Source: Clostridia bacterium
Lineage (GTDB): Bacteria > Bacillota > Clostridia > Oscillospirales > CAG-382
Direction: 5' to 3'
DNA length: 39,878 bases
Assembly: GCA_017436675.1 (NCBI GenBank)
Contig: JAFSCS010000039.1
Coordinates: 1 to 39,878 of the forward strand
Of this stretch, positions 14,375-23,441 are shown in pieces. Each line of letters starts with the position of its first letter. The stretch's first letter is position 1. The notes beneath the pieces were generated by a model. It saw nothing but the letters and a program-made list of their open reading frames with translations. It was not told where the DNA came from and made no database searches. Made by a program: the position numbers and the translations under genes.

Positions 14375-15640
14375 ATGGCAGAAACGATAAAAAGGCAATA
14401 CGGAACGTTTGATATATTGCCCAAAGACGTGATCTATTGGCAAAAAATTGAAAATGTATTGAGAGATCGCGCGTCAAAATACGGCTTCGAGGAGATACGT
14501 TTCCCGACCTTCGAGGCAACCGAATTGTTTAACCGCGGTGTCGGTGATACGACCGATATCGTACAAAAAGAAATGTATACGTTCAACGACCGTGAGAAGA
14601 GAAGCCTTTCTCTTCGCCCCGAGGGAACGGCGTGTGTGGTGAGAAGTATAATCGAAAACGGACTCGTCCACGAGGCGATGCCGCTCAAGCTCTATTATAT
14701 TGCGAACTTCTTCCGTCACGAAAAGCCGCAAAAGGGCAGAAGCAGAGAGTTCTTCCAGTTCGGAACGGAGCTTTACGGAGCAGACGGACCGATCGCCGAT
14801 GCAACGGTTATTCTGTTGGCGGCAGATGTGTTCAGAAGCCTCGGCGTAAAGGGAGTCAGATTGCACCTCAACTCCGTCGGCTGTGATAATTGCCGCGATG
14901 ATTACACAAAAGCACTCACCGACTTCTTCGAGTCGAAAAAGGAGTCGCTATGCCCGACGTGTAAGCAAAGACTCGCGACTAACCCGAGAAGAATACTTGA
15001 CTGTAAGGACGAGGGCTGCAAAAGGATCTGCGCCGACGCTCCGAAGACCGTTGATTATCTTTGCGGCGATTGTAAAGACCACTTCGATAAATTGAGAACG
15101 CTTCTCGAGGAGTCGGGGATCGACTACGTTGTCGACGTCAAGATAGTAAGAGGACTTGACTATTATAATAAAACAGTTTTTGAGTTTATCGACGAATCCA
15201 TCGGTGCGCAAAGCACGGTGTGTGGCGGCGGTAGATACAATAAGCTCGTCGCTCAGCTCGGCGGACCCGAGTTGGCTGCCGTCGGCTTCGGTATGGGTAT
15301 AACGAGACTTATCGAGGCGATGCGCCAATCCGAAAGCCTTGTTGCCGAAAGAAAGGTGCCGAAAATATATCTCGCACCGCTCGGCGATGACGCAAAAATG
15401 AAATGCGCAGTTCTCACCGAGGCGTTGAGACGAGAGGGCGTTTATGCGGAATGTGATATGACGGGCCGTTCGCTCAAGGCACAAATGAAATATTCCGACA
15501 AGCTCGGTGCCGAATATACCTTGATCCTCGGCGACGACGAGATATCAAACGGCGCGGCAAGACTCCGTAAGATGAACGGCGGAGATACCGTTGACGTGGA
15601 GCTTTCGGCAGAAAAAATAATTGAAGTAATTAATAGGTGA
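14375..15640 (+). CDS. hisS: Histidine--tRNA ligase
   Basis: A 421-residue class II aminoacyl-tRNA synthetase that charges tRNA-His in the cytoplasm. It has motif 1 around YGFEEIRFPTFE, motif 2 FFRHEKPQKGRSREFFQFG, and the HisA-type signature VRGLDYYNKTVFEF with GGGRYNKL. The insertion domain has several cysteine pairs (CDNC, CPTC, CGDC), common in clostridial HisRS. The C-terminal anticodon-binding domain starts near residue 325. The ribosome binding site is unclear: AAGGA lies 16 bases upstream within a small GAAAG/CTTTC hairpin (14352-14365). It is followed immediately by aspS. Confidence 0.95.
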   Translation: MAETIKRQYGTFDILPKDVIYWQKIENVLRDRASKYGFEEIRFPTFEATELFNRGVGDTTDIVQKEMYTFNDREKRSLSLRPEGTACVVRSIIENGLVHEAMPLKLYYIANFFRHEKPQKGRSREFFQFGTELYGADGPIADATVILLAADVFRSLGVKGVRLHLNSVGCDNCRDDYTKALTDFFESKKESLCPTCKQRLATNPRRILDCKDEGCKRICADAPKTVDYLCGDCKDHFDKLRTLLEESGIDYVVDVKIVRGLDYYNKTVFEFIDESIGAQSTVCGGGRYNKLVAQLGGPELAAVGFGMGITRLIEAMRQSESLVAERKVPKIYLAPLGDDAKMKCAVLTEALRREGVYAECDMTGRSLKAQMKYSDKLGAEYTLILGDDEISNGAARLRKMNGGDTVDVELSAEKIIEVINR

Positions 15641-15645
15641 ATATC

Positions 15646-17418
15646 GTGAGAAATATAAAAAGAACAAATTATTGTGCAAACTTTTCGATGGCAAACGTCG
15701 GACAGACCGTTTGCGTAAAGGGCTGGGTACAACGTCAGCGTGACCTCGGCGCGCTCATCTTCATCGATCTGCGCGACAGAACGGGAATCGTTCAGCTCGC
15801 ATTTGATGAGAACAGCGAAAAAAGTGTCTTTGACCTCGCGTTCGCAACGAGAAGCGAGTTCGTGCTCTCCGCTGTCGGCGTAGTCAGAGAAAGAAGCAGT
15901 AAAAACCCCAATATCCCGACGGGTGATATCGAGATATTCGTAACGGATATGGAGATCCTTTCGAAGAGCGAAACTCCTCCGTTCGAGATCGTCGAGGATT
16001 CAAAGGCTAACGAGGAATTGAGATTGAAGCACCGCTACCTCGACCTCCGTCGCCCCGACCTTATGAACAATTTGCTTTTCAGACATAGAGTCGCAAAAAT
16101 AACGAGAGACTATTTCGATGAGAACGGATTTATTGAGATCGAAACACCGATGCTCATAAAATCCACTCCCGAGGGCGCGCGTGACTACCTCGTCCCGAGC
16201 CGTATCCATAAGGGCTCGTTCTATGCGCTCCCCCAATCACCTCAGCTTTATAAACAACTCTCGATGGTTGCCGGATTTGACAGATATATGCAGCTCGCAA
16301 GATGCTTCCGCGACGAAGACCTCAGAGCAGACCGTCAACCCGAATTTACACAGATCGACCTCGAGATGTCCTTCGTTGACGTTGACGACGTGCTCGCTAT
16401 TGGCGAAGGCTTTATGAAAAGAGTGTTCAAGGAAGCACTCGGCGTTGATATCGAGATGCCTATCCCGAGATATACCTATAGCGAGGTTATGGAACGCTTC
16501 GGTAGCGATAAACCCGATATGCGCTTCGGACTCGAACTCGTAAATATATCCGATATCGTTGAAAACAGTAGCTTTTCCGTGTTTGCCGATTCCGTAAAGA
16601 ACGGCGGCAGCGTCAGATGCATCAACGTCAAGGGCGAAGCAGACAAGCTCACGAGAAAAGAGATCGATAAGCTCGGCGAGTATGCAAAAGGACTCGGCGC
16701 AAAGGGACTTGCGTGGGCAAGACAAACGGAGCAGGGAACGACCTGCAGCTTTGCGAAGTTCTTGACCGAGGACGAGCTTTCGGCGATCTATGAAAGAACG
16801 GGCTTCGAGCAGGACGACGTGCTCCTCGTTCTCACAGACTCCAACAATAATAACGTTCTGTCCCGCCTCGGCGCACTTCGTGTTGAGATCGCAAACAGAT
16901 TGAATATCAAGCGCGAGGGCTTCAAGCTTTTGTGGGTAGTTGAATTCCCGTTCTTTGATTTTGACCAAGAGCTTGGTGACTTCGTTGCAATGCACCATCC
17001 CTTCACAGCGCCTCTCGACGAGTGTATCCCTCTGCTTGACACCGATAAAGCGGCTGTCAGAGCGAAGGCATACGACCTCGTTCTCAACGGAATAGAGCTT
17101 GCGAGCGGCTCGATCAGGATCACCGATCCCGCGCTCCAAAAGAAGATGTTCGACCTTCTCGGTCTTTCCGAGGAGGAGAGCAAGCGCAAATTCGGTTATC
17201 TCCTCGATGCGTTCCGCTACGGTGCACCTCCGCACGGCGGAATGGCGCTCGGACTCGACAGATTGGTGATGCAGCTTCTCGGCGCAGAATCACTTCGTGA
17301 CGTAGTAGCGTTCCCGAAGGTCCAAAATGCGAGCGAGCTTTTGACCTCCTGCCCGTCAGACGTACCTCAAAACGTGCTCGACGAGCTCGGACTCGAGATA
17401 AAAAAAGATAAGGAATAA
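15646..17418 (+). CDS. aspS: Aspartate--tRNA ligase
   Basis: A 590-residue bacterial-type class IIb synthetase. An OB-fold anticodon-binding domain (about 15-100, CVKGWVQRQRDLG) is followed by the catalytic core with motif 2 (ARCFRDEDLRADRQPEFTQID), a GAD insertion domain (about 280-410) and motif 3 (GGMALGLDRL). It charges tRNA-Asp; whether it also charges tRNA-Asn cannot be judged here. The GTG at 15646 is preferred over the GTG at 15637. The AGGTGA that overlaps the hisS stop lies 6 bases before it, and the resulting start MRNIKRTNYC fits the family. Translation is probably coupled to hisS. Confidence 0.93.
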   Translation: MRNIKRTNYCANFSMANVGQTVCVKGWVQRQRDLGALIFIDLRDRTGIVQLAFDENSEKSVFDLAFATRSEFVLSAVGVVRERSSKNPNIPTGDIEIFVTDMEILSKSETPPFEIVEDSKANEELRLKHRYLDLRRPDLMNNLLFRHRVAKITRDYFDENGFIEIETPMLIKSTPEGARDYLVPSRIHKGSFYALPQSPQLYKQLSMVAGFDRYMQLARCFRDEDLRADRQPEFTQIDLEMSFVDVDDVLAIGEGFMKRVFKEALGVDIEMPIPRYTYSEVMERFGSDKPDMRFGLELVNISDIVENSSFSVFADSVKNGGSVRCINVKGEADKLTRKEIDKLGEYAKGLGAKGLAWARQTEQGTTCSFAKFLTEDELSAIYERTGFEQDDVLLVLTDSNNNNVLSRLGALRVEIANRLNIKREGFKLLWVVEFPFFDFDQELGDFVAMHHPFTAPLDECIPLLDTDKAAVRAKAYDLVLNGIELASGSIRITDPALQKKMFDLLGLSEEESKRKFGYLLDAFRYGAPPHGGMALGLDRLVMQLLGAESLRDVVAFPKVQNASELLTSCPSDVPQNVLDELGLEIKKDKE

Positions 17419-17425
17419 TAAAGAT

Positions 17426-17450
17426 CTGCCGACAGAAAGACCTCTGTCGG
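17426..17450 (+). terminator. Probable terminator hairpin after aspS
   Basis: CTGCCGACAGA (17426-17436) pairs with TCTGTCGGTAG (17443-17453), with one G-T pair, around AAGACC. The tail GTTTGCG is a weak U-tract, so termination may be partial. Confidence 0.5.
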
Positions 17451-17479
17451 TAGGTTTGCGATTTGGAAGCATCAGTTCA

Positions 17480-17525
17480 CACAAATTTTTGTGAGTTTTC
17501 ACATTGCGTACTCATAGATTATATA
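17480..17525 (+). promoter_or_regulatory. Promoter and palindromic operator region of the ABC/GldG operon
   Basis: TTCACA (17498-17503), 16 bases and TATATA (17520-17525) form a plausible promoter. Just upstream and overlapping the -35 box are two linked palindromes, CACAAA/TTTGTG (17480-17493) and TGTGA/TCACA (17490-17503). These give alternating TGTGA half-sites suited to a dimeric regulator. Confidence 0.5.
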
Positions 17526-17564
17526 CCATATAAAAAGTAAAAGAATCGAAAGGAAAAATACAGG

Positions 17565-18542
17565 ATGATCGAGATCACAGGTCTTACAAAAAGATACGGC
17601 GATATAGAAGCCGTAAAGGGAATCTCCTTTACTGTAAATGACGGTGAGATATTGGGATTTCTCGGCCCTAACGGAGCGGGAAAATCAACGACACTCAATA
17701 TTATGACCGGATGCTTGTCCGCAACGGACGGAAGCGTTAAAATAGACGGATGCGACATATTGGAGGATCCCATAGAGGCAAAGAAAAAAATAGGATTTTT
17801 GCCTGAGCAGCCCCCTCTCTACGGTGATATGACCGTAAACGAATATCTCTCCTTCGTGTATGAATTGAAAAAATGTAAATTACCGAAGAAACAGCATATA
17901 AAGGAGATCTGCGACCTCGTAAAGCTCAATGACGTGTTTAACCGCCTCATCAGAAACCTTTCAAAGGGTTATCGCCAAAGAGTCGGAATTGCACAAGCAC
18001 TCATCGGCAACCCGAAGGCGATCGTTCTCGACGAGCCGACGGTTGGACTTGACCCGAGACAGATCATCGAGATCCGTAACCTTATAAAAATGCTCGGCCG
18101 TGATCATACGGTAATAATCAGCACACACATTCTTCCCGAGGTACAAGCAGTATGTGACCGCGTCGTCGTTATCAACAAGGGCGTCGTCGTTGCAAACGAA
18201 AAGACCGAGGATCTTACACTTGCGGTAAGCGGTGCGAGAAAGCTCGAGGCGAAGATAGTCGGTCCTCAAGACGAGGTCTTGAAGGAATTGAAGAGCATTT
18301 CGGGAATCAGAAACGTTGAGGTGCTCGGAAAATTGGATACCGATTCCGTAACGTACGTTATCGAATCCGAGGGCGGAGTAGATATCAGAAAGCCTCTTTT
18401 CTTCGCGTTGTCGAGAAAAGGCTGGGCGCTCATCGGACTTGAGGGCGCAGAGCTCAATCTGGAGGATATCTTCTTGCGTCTCGTAGATATGGAAAATGAA
18501 AGAAAAGTTGGCAAACGCACAACGGGAAGGACGATGAAATAA
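17565..18542 (+). CDS. ABC transporter ATP-binding protein (GldA/NatA-like)
   Basis: A 325-residue cytoplasmic ATPase that energises the permease encoded next. Walker A GPNGAGKST is at residues 34-42, the signature motif NLSKGYRQR near 136, and Walker B IVLDEPTVGLDP near 155-166 with the switch histidine in ISTHILPE. A C-terminal extension of about 100 residues (DUF4162-like) precedes a basic tail. AAAGGA lies about 10 bases before the ATG. The stop codon overlaps the permease start (TAATG). It is the first gene of a five-gene operon whose composition resembles gliding-type GldA-GldF-GldG systems plus DUF4340. Confidence 0.9.
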   Translation: MIEITGLTKRYGDIEAVKGISFTVNDGEILGFLGPNGAGKSTTLNIMTGCLSATDGSVKIDGCDILEDPIEAKKKIGFLPEQPPLYGDMTVNEYLSFVYELKKCKLPKKQHIKEICDLVKLNDVFNRLIRNLSKGYRQRVGIAQALIGNPKAIVLDEPTVGLDPRQIIEIRNLIKMLGRDHTVIISTHILPEVQAVCDRVVVINKGVVVANEKTEDLTLAVSGARKLEAKIVGPQDEVLKELKSISGIRNVEVLGKLDTDSVTYVIESEGGVDIRKPLFFALSRKGWALIGLEGAELNLEDIFLRLVDMENERKVGKRTTGRTMK

Positions 18543-19285
18543 TGGGTGCGATCTATAAAAGAGAAATACGTTCCTACTTCACAACGCCGATCGGCTACGT
18601 TTTCTTGGCGGTCTATCTCGCAGTTAACGGATTTGCTTTCAGCGTCAGCACTCTTGAAGCAGGAGCAAACAGTAATATAGCAAGTTATTTCGTTTTGACG
18701 ATATTTATCCTCGCGATAGTGTTGCCGATATTGACGATGAAGCTCTTCTCCGAGGAGCGTAAAAACGGAACGGAGCAAGGTCTTTTAACTGCTCCCGTCA
18801 GCATCACGAGTATAGTTCTCGGAAAATATTTTGCGGCTTTGACGATGTTTGCGATAGCGATGGCTATCTCGTCGTTCAACTTCACGCTTCTTTTCAAATA
18901 TGCCGAGCTTCCGCTTTACGGCGATTATACGCTTCTCGATCTGATGCCCGTAGGGCTCATCATCGGCAATATCTGCGGAACGTTCTGCCTCGGTGCAGCG
19001 TTCATCGCAGTCGGAACGTTTATCTCCGCAATGACTGAAAACCAAATATCCGCCGTCATCATCACGGTGCTGTCCACTTGTGTTTTGGTGCTCTGCTCGT
19101 TTGCAACGGAGTATATCAACAACACCTTCCTTCGTGTCGCAATAAAATGGTTCAGCGTTCTCGAGCGACTTTCGAGCTTGACGAACGGATATCTCGACAT
19201 CACCACGTTTATCTATTTCATTTCATTCGTCGTAGTTTTCTTGTTCCTGACAGGCAGAGTCTATGACAGACGCCGTTGGGCATAA
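18542..19285 (+). CDS. ABC-2 type transporter permease (GldF-like)
   Basis: A 247-residue membrane protein with six predicted helices. The hallmark N-terminus MGAIYKREIRSYFTTPIGYV and the helix-2 region LPILTMKLFSEERKNGTEQ are typical of ABC-2 permeases of the GldF/NosY group. It pairs with the preceding ATPase to form a membrane exporter or mechanochemical complex of unknown cargo. Starts overlap in TAATG, ensuring coupled translation. GldG follows after 15 bases. Confidence 0.9.
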   Translation: MGAIYKREIRSYFTTPIGYVFLAVYLAVNGFAFSVSTLEAGANSNIASYFVLTIFILAIVLPILTMKLFSEERKNGTEQGLLTAPVSITSIVLGKYFAALTMFAIAMAISSFNFTLLFKYAELPLYGDYTLLDLMPVGLIIGNICGTFCLGAAFIAVGTFISAMTENQISAVIITVLSTCVLVLCSFATEYINNTFLRVAIKWFSVLERLSSLTNGYLDITTFIYFISFVVVFLFLTGRVYDRRRWA

Positions 19286-19300
19286 AACAGGAGGATAATG

Positions 19301-20863
19301 ATGAGCAAGAATAATAAATCAACACTCAGCAAGAAGAAGCTTATGCACGGCGGCTTTTCCGTCATAGTATCGGTGCTTCTGATCGCTGTAATAATTCTTT
19401 TGAACGCAGTGCTCTACTCCTTGGCGCAAAAGCACCCGATGTCCTTTAAAATGGATATCACCGAGGAAGGTATCTATACCATCTCGGATGAGGCAAAGGA
19501 GTTCGTCAAGGAATATATCGAAGCGGAGGGCGCAGAATATACGATCTATTTCTGCAAGGAGAAGGATCAGATCGACAGCGACGGTGACCTCGTCGTAATG
19601 GTGCGTGATTTCATCGAGATCTTTGCCGCACAGTATGACAACGTTCACGTTGAGTACGTCGATATCTTCAAAAACCCCTCGTTCGCAAAATATTATACCG
19701 ACCAAAGCCAAGTTGAGCTTTTGACGTCACACATCATCGTCCAAAGCAAAACAGGTCAATTCCGTCAGCTTGCTCCCGCGGCGTTCTTCACAACGGCGCA
19801 AAGCACCGGTGAGGTATATAGCTTCAAGGGTGAGATCACACTCACAAATGCAATAATCCAAGTAAGCGGCGACGACGCTCCCGCTGTTACCTTCACGATC
19901 GGACATAACGAATCCACCAACGCCGCACTCGCATCGACACTCTACGACGCAGGATTCCAGATCCAATACGTTGACCTCGCAACAGGCGAGATCCCCGAAA
20001 ACACAAGAATGTTGATAATCAGCAATCCGACAAAGGATTTCGCAGGCATCGACGCGGCAATGGCAGGCGGTACTAACGAGATCCAAAAGATCGCCGACTA
20101 CCTTTTGACGAAAAACCACCTCATCGTGATGGTGAACCCCGATACCCCCGACCTTCCCGAGCTTCGTGAGCTTCTCAGCGAATGGGGACTCGACTATATG
20201 GTCGGAACGAGACTCTATGACTTCACAAACTCGCTCGGAAACAAAGGACTCGCACTCAATGCAAAGTACTATGCAGGAACAGGTGCAGAGGACGATCCCT
20301 ACCTCTCCAGCGCGGCATATAAGATGCATAGCTCGGTAAGCACACTCAATATCCCCGTAAAGACCATCCTCAACAATGCAGTTCCGTTGATCATCAACAA
20401 GGACGTTCAAAGAGACGTATATCCGTCGCTCACGACCTATGAAACGGCACTCGCATTCAAGAGCGATATGACAGTAGATAACAAAGACGACAGCATCAAC
20501 CAAGCACTCGGCAGCGGAGAATATCCGATAATGGCAGTATCTACCGATCTCGAGTACGTTGGTGAGGCGGGAGCACAAGCACTCCACCATACAACTGTAG
20601 TGCTCATCGGCTCGACCGACTTCGGCGCAGACGCATACGTTGGCTCCGGAGCATACGGTAACAAAGAAATTTTCTATCAAATGGCTCGTCTTATGGGTAG
20701 CCAAAAGGTTCCCAGCGGACTTGATTGGAAGAAATTCGAAACACAAGCGCTCAGCATCACCGCAGGTGAAGCAAGAACCTGGACTGTAATAATCGCAGTC
20801 ATCGTTCCGTTGATCGCTTCGGGTGTCGGATTTGCAGTTTGGTCAAAGAGGAGACACTTGTAA
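19301..20863 (+). CDS. GldG family ABC-associated protein
   Basis: A 520-residue membrane-anchored extracytoplasmic protein. One N-terminal helix (about 16-40) is followed by a large domain matching GldG / ABC_transp_aux (DITEEGIYTISDEAKEFV, VEYVDIFKNPSFAKYY, and a glutamine-amidotransferase-like fold around MLIISNPTKDFAG). One C-terminal helix (about 492-512) ends in basic residues. In gliding bacteroidetes GldG works with GldA/GldF; in Gram-positives the role is not defined to my knowledge. Two ATGs occur at 19298 and 19301. AGGAGG (19289-19294) leaves only 3 bases to the first, so 19301 is preferred. Confidence 0.85.
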   Translation: MSKNNKSTLSKKKLMHGGFSVIVSVLLIAVIILLNAVLYSLAQKHPMSFKMDITEEGIYTISDEAKEFVKEYIEAEGAEYTIYFCKEKDQIDSDGDLVVMVRDFIEIFAAQYDNVHVEYVDIFKNPSFAKYYTDQSQVELLTSHIIVQSKTGQFRQLAPAAFFTTAQSTGEVYSFKGEITLTNAIIQVSGDDAPAVTFTIGHNESTNAALASTLYDAGFQIQYVDLATGEIPENTRMLIISNPTKDFAGIDAAMAGGTNEIQKIADYLLTKNHLIVMVNPDTPDLPELRELLSEWGLDYMVGTRLYDFTNSLGNKGLALNAKYYAGTGAEDDPYLSSAAYKMHSSVSTLNIPVKTILNNAVPLIINKDVQRDVYPSLTTYETALAFKSDMTVDNKDDSINQALGSGEYPIMAVSTDLEYVGEAGAQALHHTTVVLIGSTDFGADAYVGSGAYGNKEIFYQMARLMGSQKVPSGLDWKKFETQALSITAGEARTWTVIIAVIVPLIASGVGFAVWSKRRHL

Positions 20864-22455
20864 TGAACAAAAAACGACTTATTATAATAATAAGTTTGTG
20901 TGTTCTTGTTTTGGGATTGTCGATAGCATACGCTATTGCGGCAGCGTCCGTAGGCGGCGATACGTCGGGAACGACGAGTAAGCCGACCGAGGATGCCGAT
21001 GGCGATAAGCTCGGAAACAGCGGACGTCCGTTTATGTATCCGAATATCGAGCGTGCCGACGTTCAGGATATCACGGTCACCAACGAACACGGAACTTTTA
21101 AAGCCTATCGAATAGAGAAGAGCTTCTATTTCGAGGGTGCGGAGCTTTTGGCGTATGATAAGGAGAAATTCTCCTCGCTCGTCGTTAACTCCACCTATAC
21201 CCTTGCAACGAGAAAGATCAAATTCGATAACCCCGAGGATTATAAATATGAGGACTTCGGTCTGACCGAGGATACCTGTAAGGCGATCATCGAGGTAAAT
21301 ACCCTTGATAAGCAGTATCACAAAATATTGATCGGTAACAAGGTCGCTAACGGCGGCGGATATTACGCGAAGTATTATACGAAGGACTTCATCTACGTCC
21401 TTGATACGACTCTTGAGGACTCCGTGCTTCAATCGATATACGATTTCATCACACCGATCCTCGTATATCCGCTTGAATCACTCAAGTATTCACAAATAAC
21501 GAATTTCTATTATTCAAGAGAAGGAACACCCTTCATCGCTATCAGAAACGCAACGCTCGAAGAGCAGGAATCGAGCCAACAGCCCTACGTTGTTGAGTTC
21601 CCGAAGGACAAAAACTATATCGCATCAACGTATTATTACGGCGAGGTCTTGACGTCGTTGACTCAACTCACCGGCTCGAAGCTTTGCGAATACGGCATCG
21701 AGCCTCCGGGAGACGAGCCCGTGCTTGAGGACAGAAAAGATGGCGAGAGCGACGAGGATTACAACAAACGCGTCGACGAATTTAACAAAAAACACGAGAA
21801 ATGGGTAGAGAACTCTCAAAAATACGAGGAGGTATTGAAAAAATACGGACTCGATAACCCTGCCCACACGATCCTTTACACGATAACTCCCGAGGAAGAT
21901 CCCGATGCAGCCGCACCGTATTACCTCGATTGCACCGCACTTAACGACGACGGCGTATATTACGTGTATTCAATGTATATGGGCATCATCGCAGAGGTGC
22001 CCTATGACACTCTCTATTGGTTGGAATGGGATTTCAACCGCTTCGTTGAGTATTCGATGTTCTCGATGAATATCAATGACGTCAACAAAATAACAACAAC
22101 GTTCGACGGTGTCGATTATGAGTTCGAGCTCAAGCGCAACGAGGACGGAAAAGCATACAAGGTATTCTACAACGGAAAAGAATACGATATGGATGCGTTC
22201 AGACAATACTACGTAACGCTTCTTGAGTTCAGAATATACGGTCAAACGGAAAAACCGACCAACGGCTATCCGGCAGTATTGAAGCTCAAGATCGAAACGA
22301 CGAAGGGCGATTATGAATACGTTCTCTATACCGCCTCGACCAGAAAGGTATATTTCGAGCTCAACGGAAAGGGCGAATTCTACGTCAACGTCGATAAGCT
22401 GTTACAATTCAAGCGTGAAACGATAATGATCTCGAAAGGAGAGCTGGTTGAATGA
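20863..22455 (+). CDS. DUF4340 domain membrane-anchored protein
   Basis: A 530-residue protein with an N-terminal membrane anchor (about 5-27) and a long extracytoplasmic part. The segments ITVTNEHGTFKAYRIEKSFY, YEDFGLTEDTCKAIIEVNT and ILIGNKVANGGGYYAKY match the DUF4340 pattern, which occurs next to GldG-type ABC systems in many phyla. A charged, coiled-coil-like stretch is present around residues 290-330. The ATG at 20863 overlaps the gldG stop (TAATG) and has AGAGGAGA 8 bases upstream; the frame is open a little further up but inside gldG. Function unknown; likely a subunit of the same envelope complex. Confidence 0.8.
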   Translation: MNKKRLIIIISLCVLVLGLSIAYAIAAASVGGDTSGTTSKPTEDADGDKLGNSGRPFMYPNIERADVQDITVTNEHGTFKAYRIEKSFYFEGAELLAYDKEKFSSLVVNSTYTLATRKIKFDNPEDYKYEDFGLTEDTCKAIIEVNTLDKQYHKILIGNKVANGGGYYAKYYTKDFIYVLDTTLEDSVLQSIYDFITPILVYPLESLKYSQITNFYYSREGTPFIAIRNATLEEQESSQQPYVVEFPKDKNYIASTYYYGEVLTSLTQLTGSKLCEYGIEPPGDEPVLEDRKDGESDEDYNKRVDEFNKKHEKWVENSQKYEEVLKKYGLDNPAHTILYTITPEEDPDAAAPYYLDCTALNDDGVYYVYSMYMGIIAEVPYDTLYWLEWDFNRFVEYSMFSMNINDVNKITTTFDGVDYEFELKRNEDGKAYKVFYNGKEYDMDAFRQYYVTLLEFRIYGQTEKPTNGYPAVLKLKIETTKGDYEYVLYTASTRKVYFELNGKGEFYVNVDKLLQFKRETIMISKGELVE

Positions 22456-23255
22456 GGCGAGTAGCTTTTCTGCTGCTTATAGCGGTAATATTATTGCCGA
22501 CGCTTTGCGGATGTGTCGATAAAAGTGAATATTCTCTTCTTTGCGATATAATCGAAAAAGCGAACAGCGAGGAAAAGTATAAAAGCTCCTTCCAGCTAAG
22601 CATCGTAAATCTTGAGACCGAGCGAAACACGTGCTTCACTCAAGGTCACATAAACGTCGATAAGACCGACGGCTTGAAGATGAACGGTGCGATGACACAA
22701 TACGTTTTGGGCGAATATTCCAATGCTAATATTGCATATGTCAACAATGAGTATTATACTGAGGTCGGCGACTCACGAGTGGTCGTTGATATGAGTGAGG
22801 AGGAGCTTTTGGGACAATTCTTGTTCGGAAAAGCACCGATCTTCGACGTGGGTACAGTCAAAAAGCTAAAGGTCAAGACAGACGGATTGCAAAAGACCTA
22901 TACCTTCGACTGTAAACCGCCACGCCAAATACTCGATATGATGACAGGTGTTGATATTTATTCGTTGGCAGGTGTGCTCAGCCCCGATTATACGTTGACT
23001 GAGTATAAGGACGTCGAATGCACCTATATAGTGACCGAAGGAACGGGAGCGGAGGATATGACGCTAGTAACACGCTTCCTGAAATTCACGATGTATATGT
23101 ATTCGCAAATGCCATACGTACCGGGAGAAACTCCCGACAAGGATGATTACCTCACAAGGATCGAGGTAACGTGTCAAATGACCTATAACGCATTCGGTGA
23201 TTCGGTCAAGGTAGAGCTACCTGACAGAGCGGATTACAAAAAAACAGGCGAGTAG
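22452..23255 (+). CDS. Lipoprotein of unknown function, last gene of the ABC/GldG operon
   Basis: A 267-residue predicted lipoprotein: signal peptide with lipobox LCGC and Cys21. The mature part is beta-rich with no domain I recognise. The segments CFTQGHINVDKTDGLKMNG and YTEVGDSRVVVDMSEEELLG resemble the surface-exposed LolA/LppX-like sandwich of Firmicutes lipoproteins, but that is only an impression. Its ATG overlaps the DUF4340 stop (ATGA), so it belongs to the complex. A likely role is an extracytoplasmic binding or anchoring subunit. Confidence 0.65.
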   Translation: MRRVAFLLLIAVILLPTLCGCVDKSEYSLLCDIIEKANSEEKYKSSFQLSIVNLETERNTCFTQGHINVDKTDGLKMNGAMTQYVLGEYSNANIAYVNNEYYTEVGDSRVVVDMSEEELLGQFLFGKAPIFDVGTVKKLKVKTDGLQKTYTFDCKPPRQILDMMTGVDIYSLAGVLSPDYTLTEYKDVECTYIVTEGTGAEDMTLVTRFLKFTMYMYSQMPYVPGETPDKDDYLTRIEVTCQMTYNAFGDSVKVELPDRADYKKTGE

Positions 23256-23265
23256 ATTTTTTTCG

Positions 23266-23352
23266 AAAATTTAATAGGGGTGCTGAAGCGGACCGCTTCG
23301 GCTGAGAAATACCCATTGAACCTGATACGGGTAATGCCGTCGTAGGAATTTT
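23266..23352 (+). promoter_or_regulatory. TPP riboswitch (THI element)
   Basis: The thiamine-pyrophosphate aptamer is clear: GGGGTGC (23277-23283), CTGAGAAATACCC (23302-23314), TGAACCTGAT (23317-23326) and the closing CGTAGGAA (23341-23348). P1 pairs AAAATT (23266-23271) with AATTTT (23347-23352). A strong terminator follows, so TPP binding should stop transcription before thiT. No separate promoter is evident just upstream. Confidence 0.95.
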
Positions 23353-23365
23353 TGAACGCTTTTTT

Positions 23366-23399
23366 CGGCGTGTCGTTTTTCTGCGGCACGCCGTTTTTT
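23366..23399 (+). terminator. Riboswitch-controlled intrinsic terminator
   Basis: CGGCGTGTCG (23366-23375) pairs with CGGCACGCCG (23384-23393), with one G-T pair, followed by six T residues. It is the expression platform of the TPP riboswitch. GCCG at 23336-23339 could pair with the left arm as an antiterminator; that is inference. Confidence 0.88.
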
Positions 23400-23441
23400 G
23401 TACGAAAAAAATAATAATATATTCGAAAGGAATTAGAAAAA

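Noticed and set aside
16237..17235. A 332-residue ORF on the minus strand within aspS.
   Set aside because: The plus strand encodes unmistakable aspartyl-tRNA synthetase; long antisense frames are common in this codon usage.
19727..20746. A 339-residue minus-strand ORF within the gldG-like gene.
   Set aside because: Cys/Val-rich antisense shadow without a ribosome binding site or known motif.
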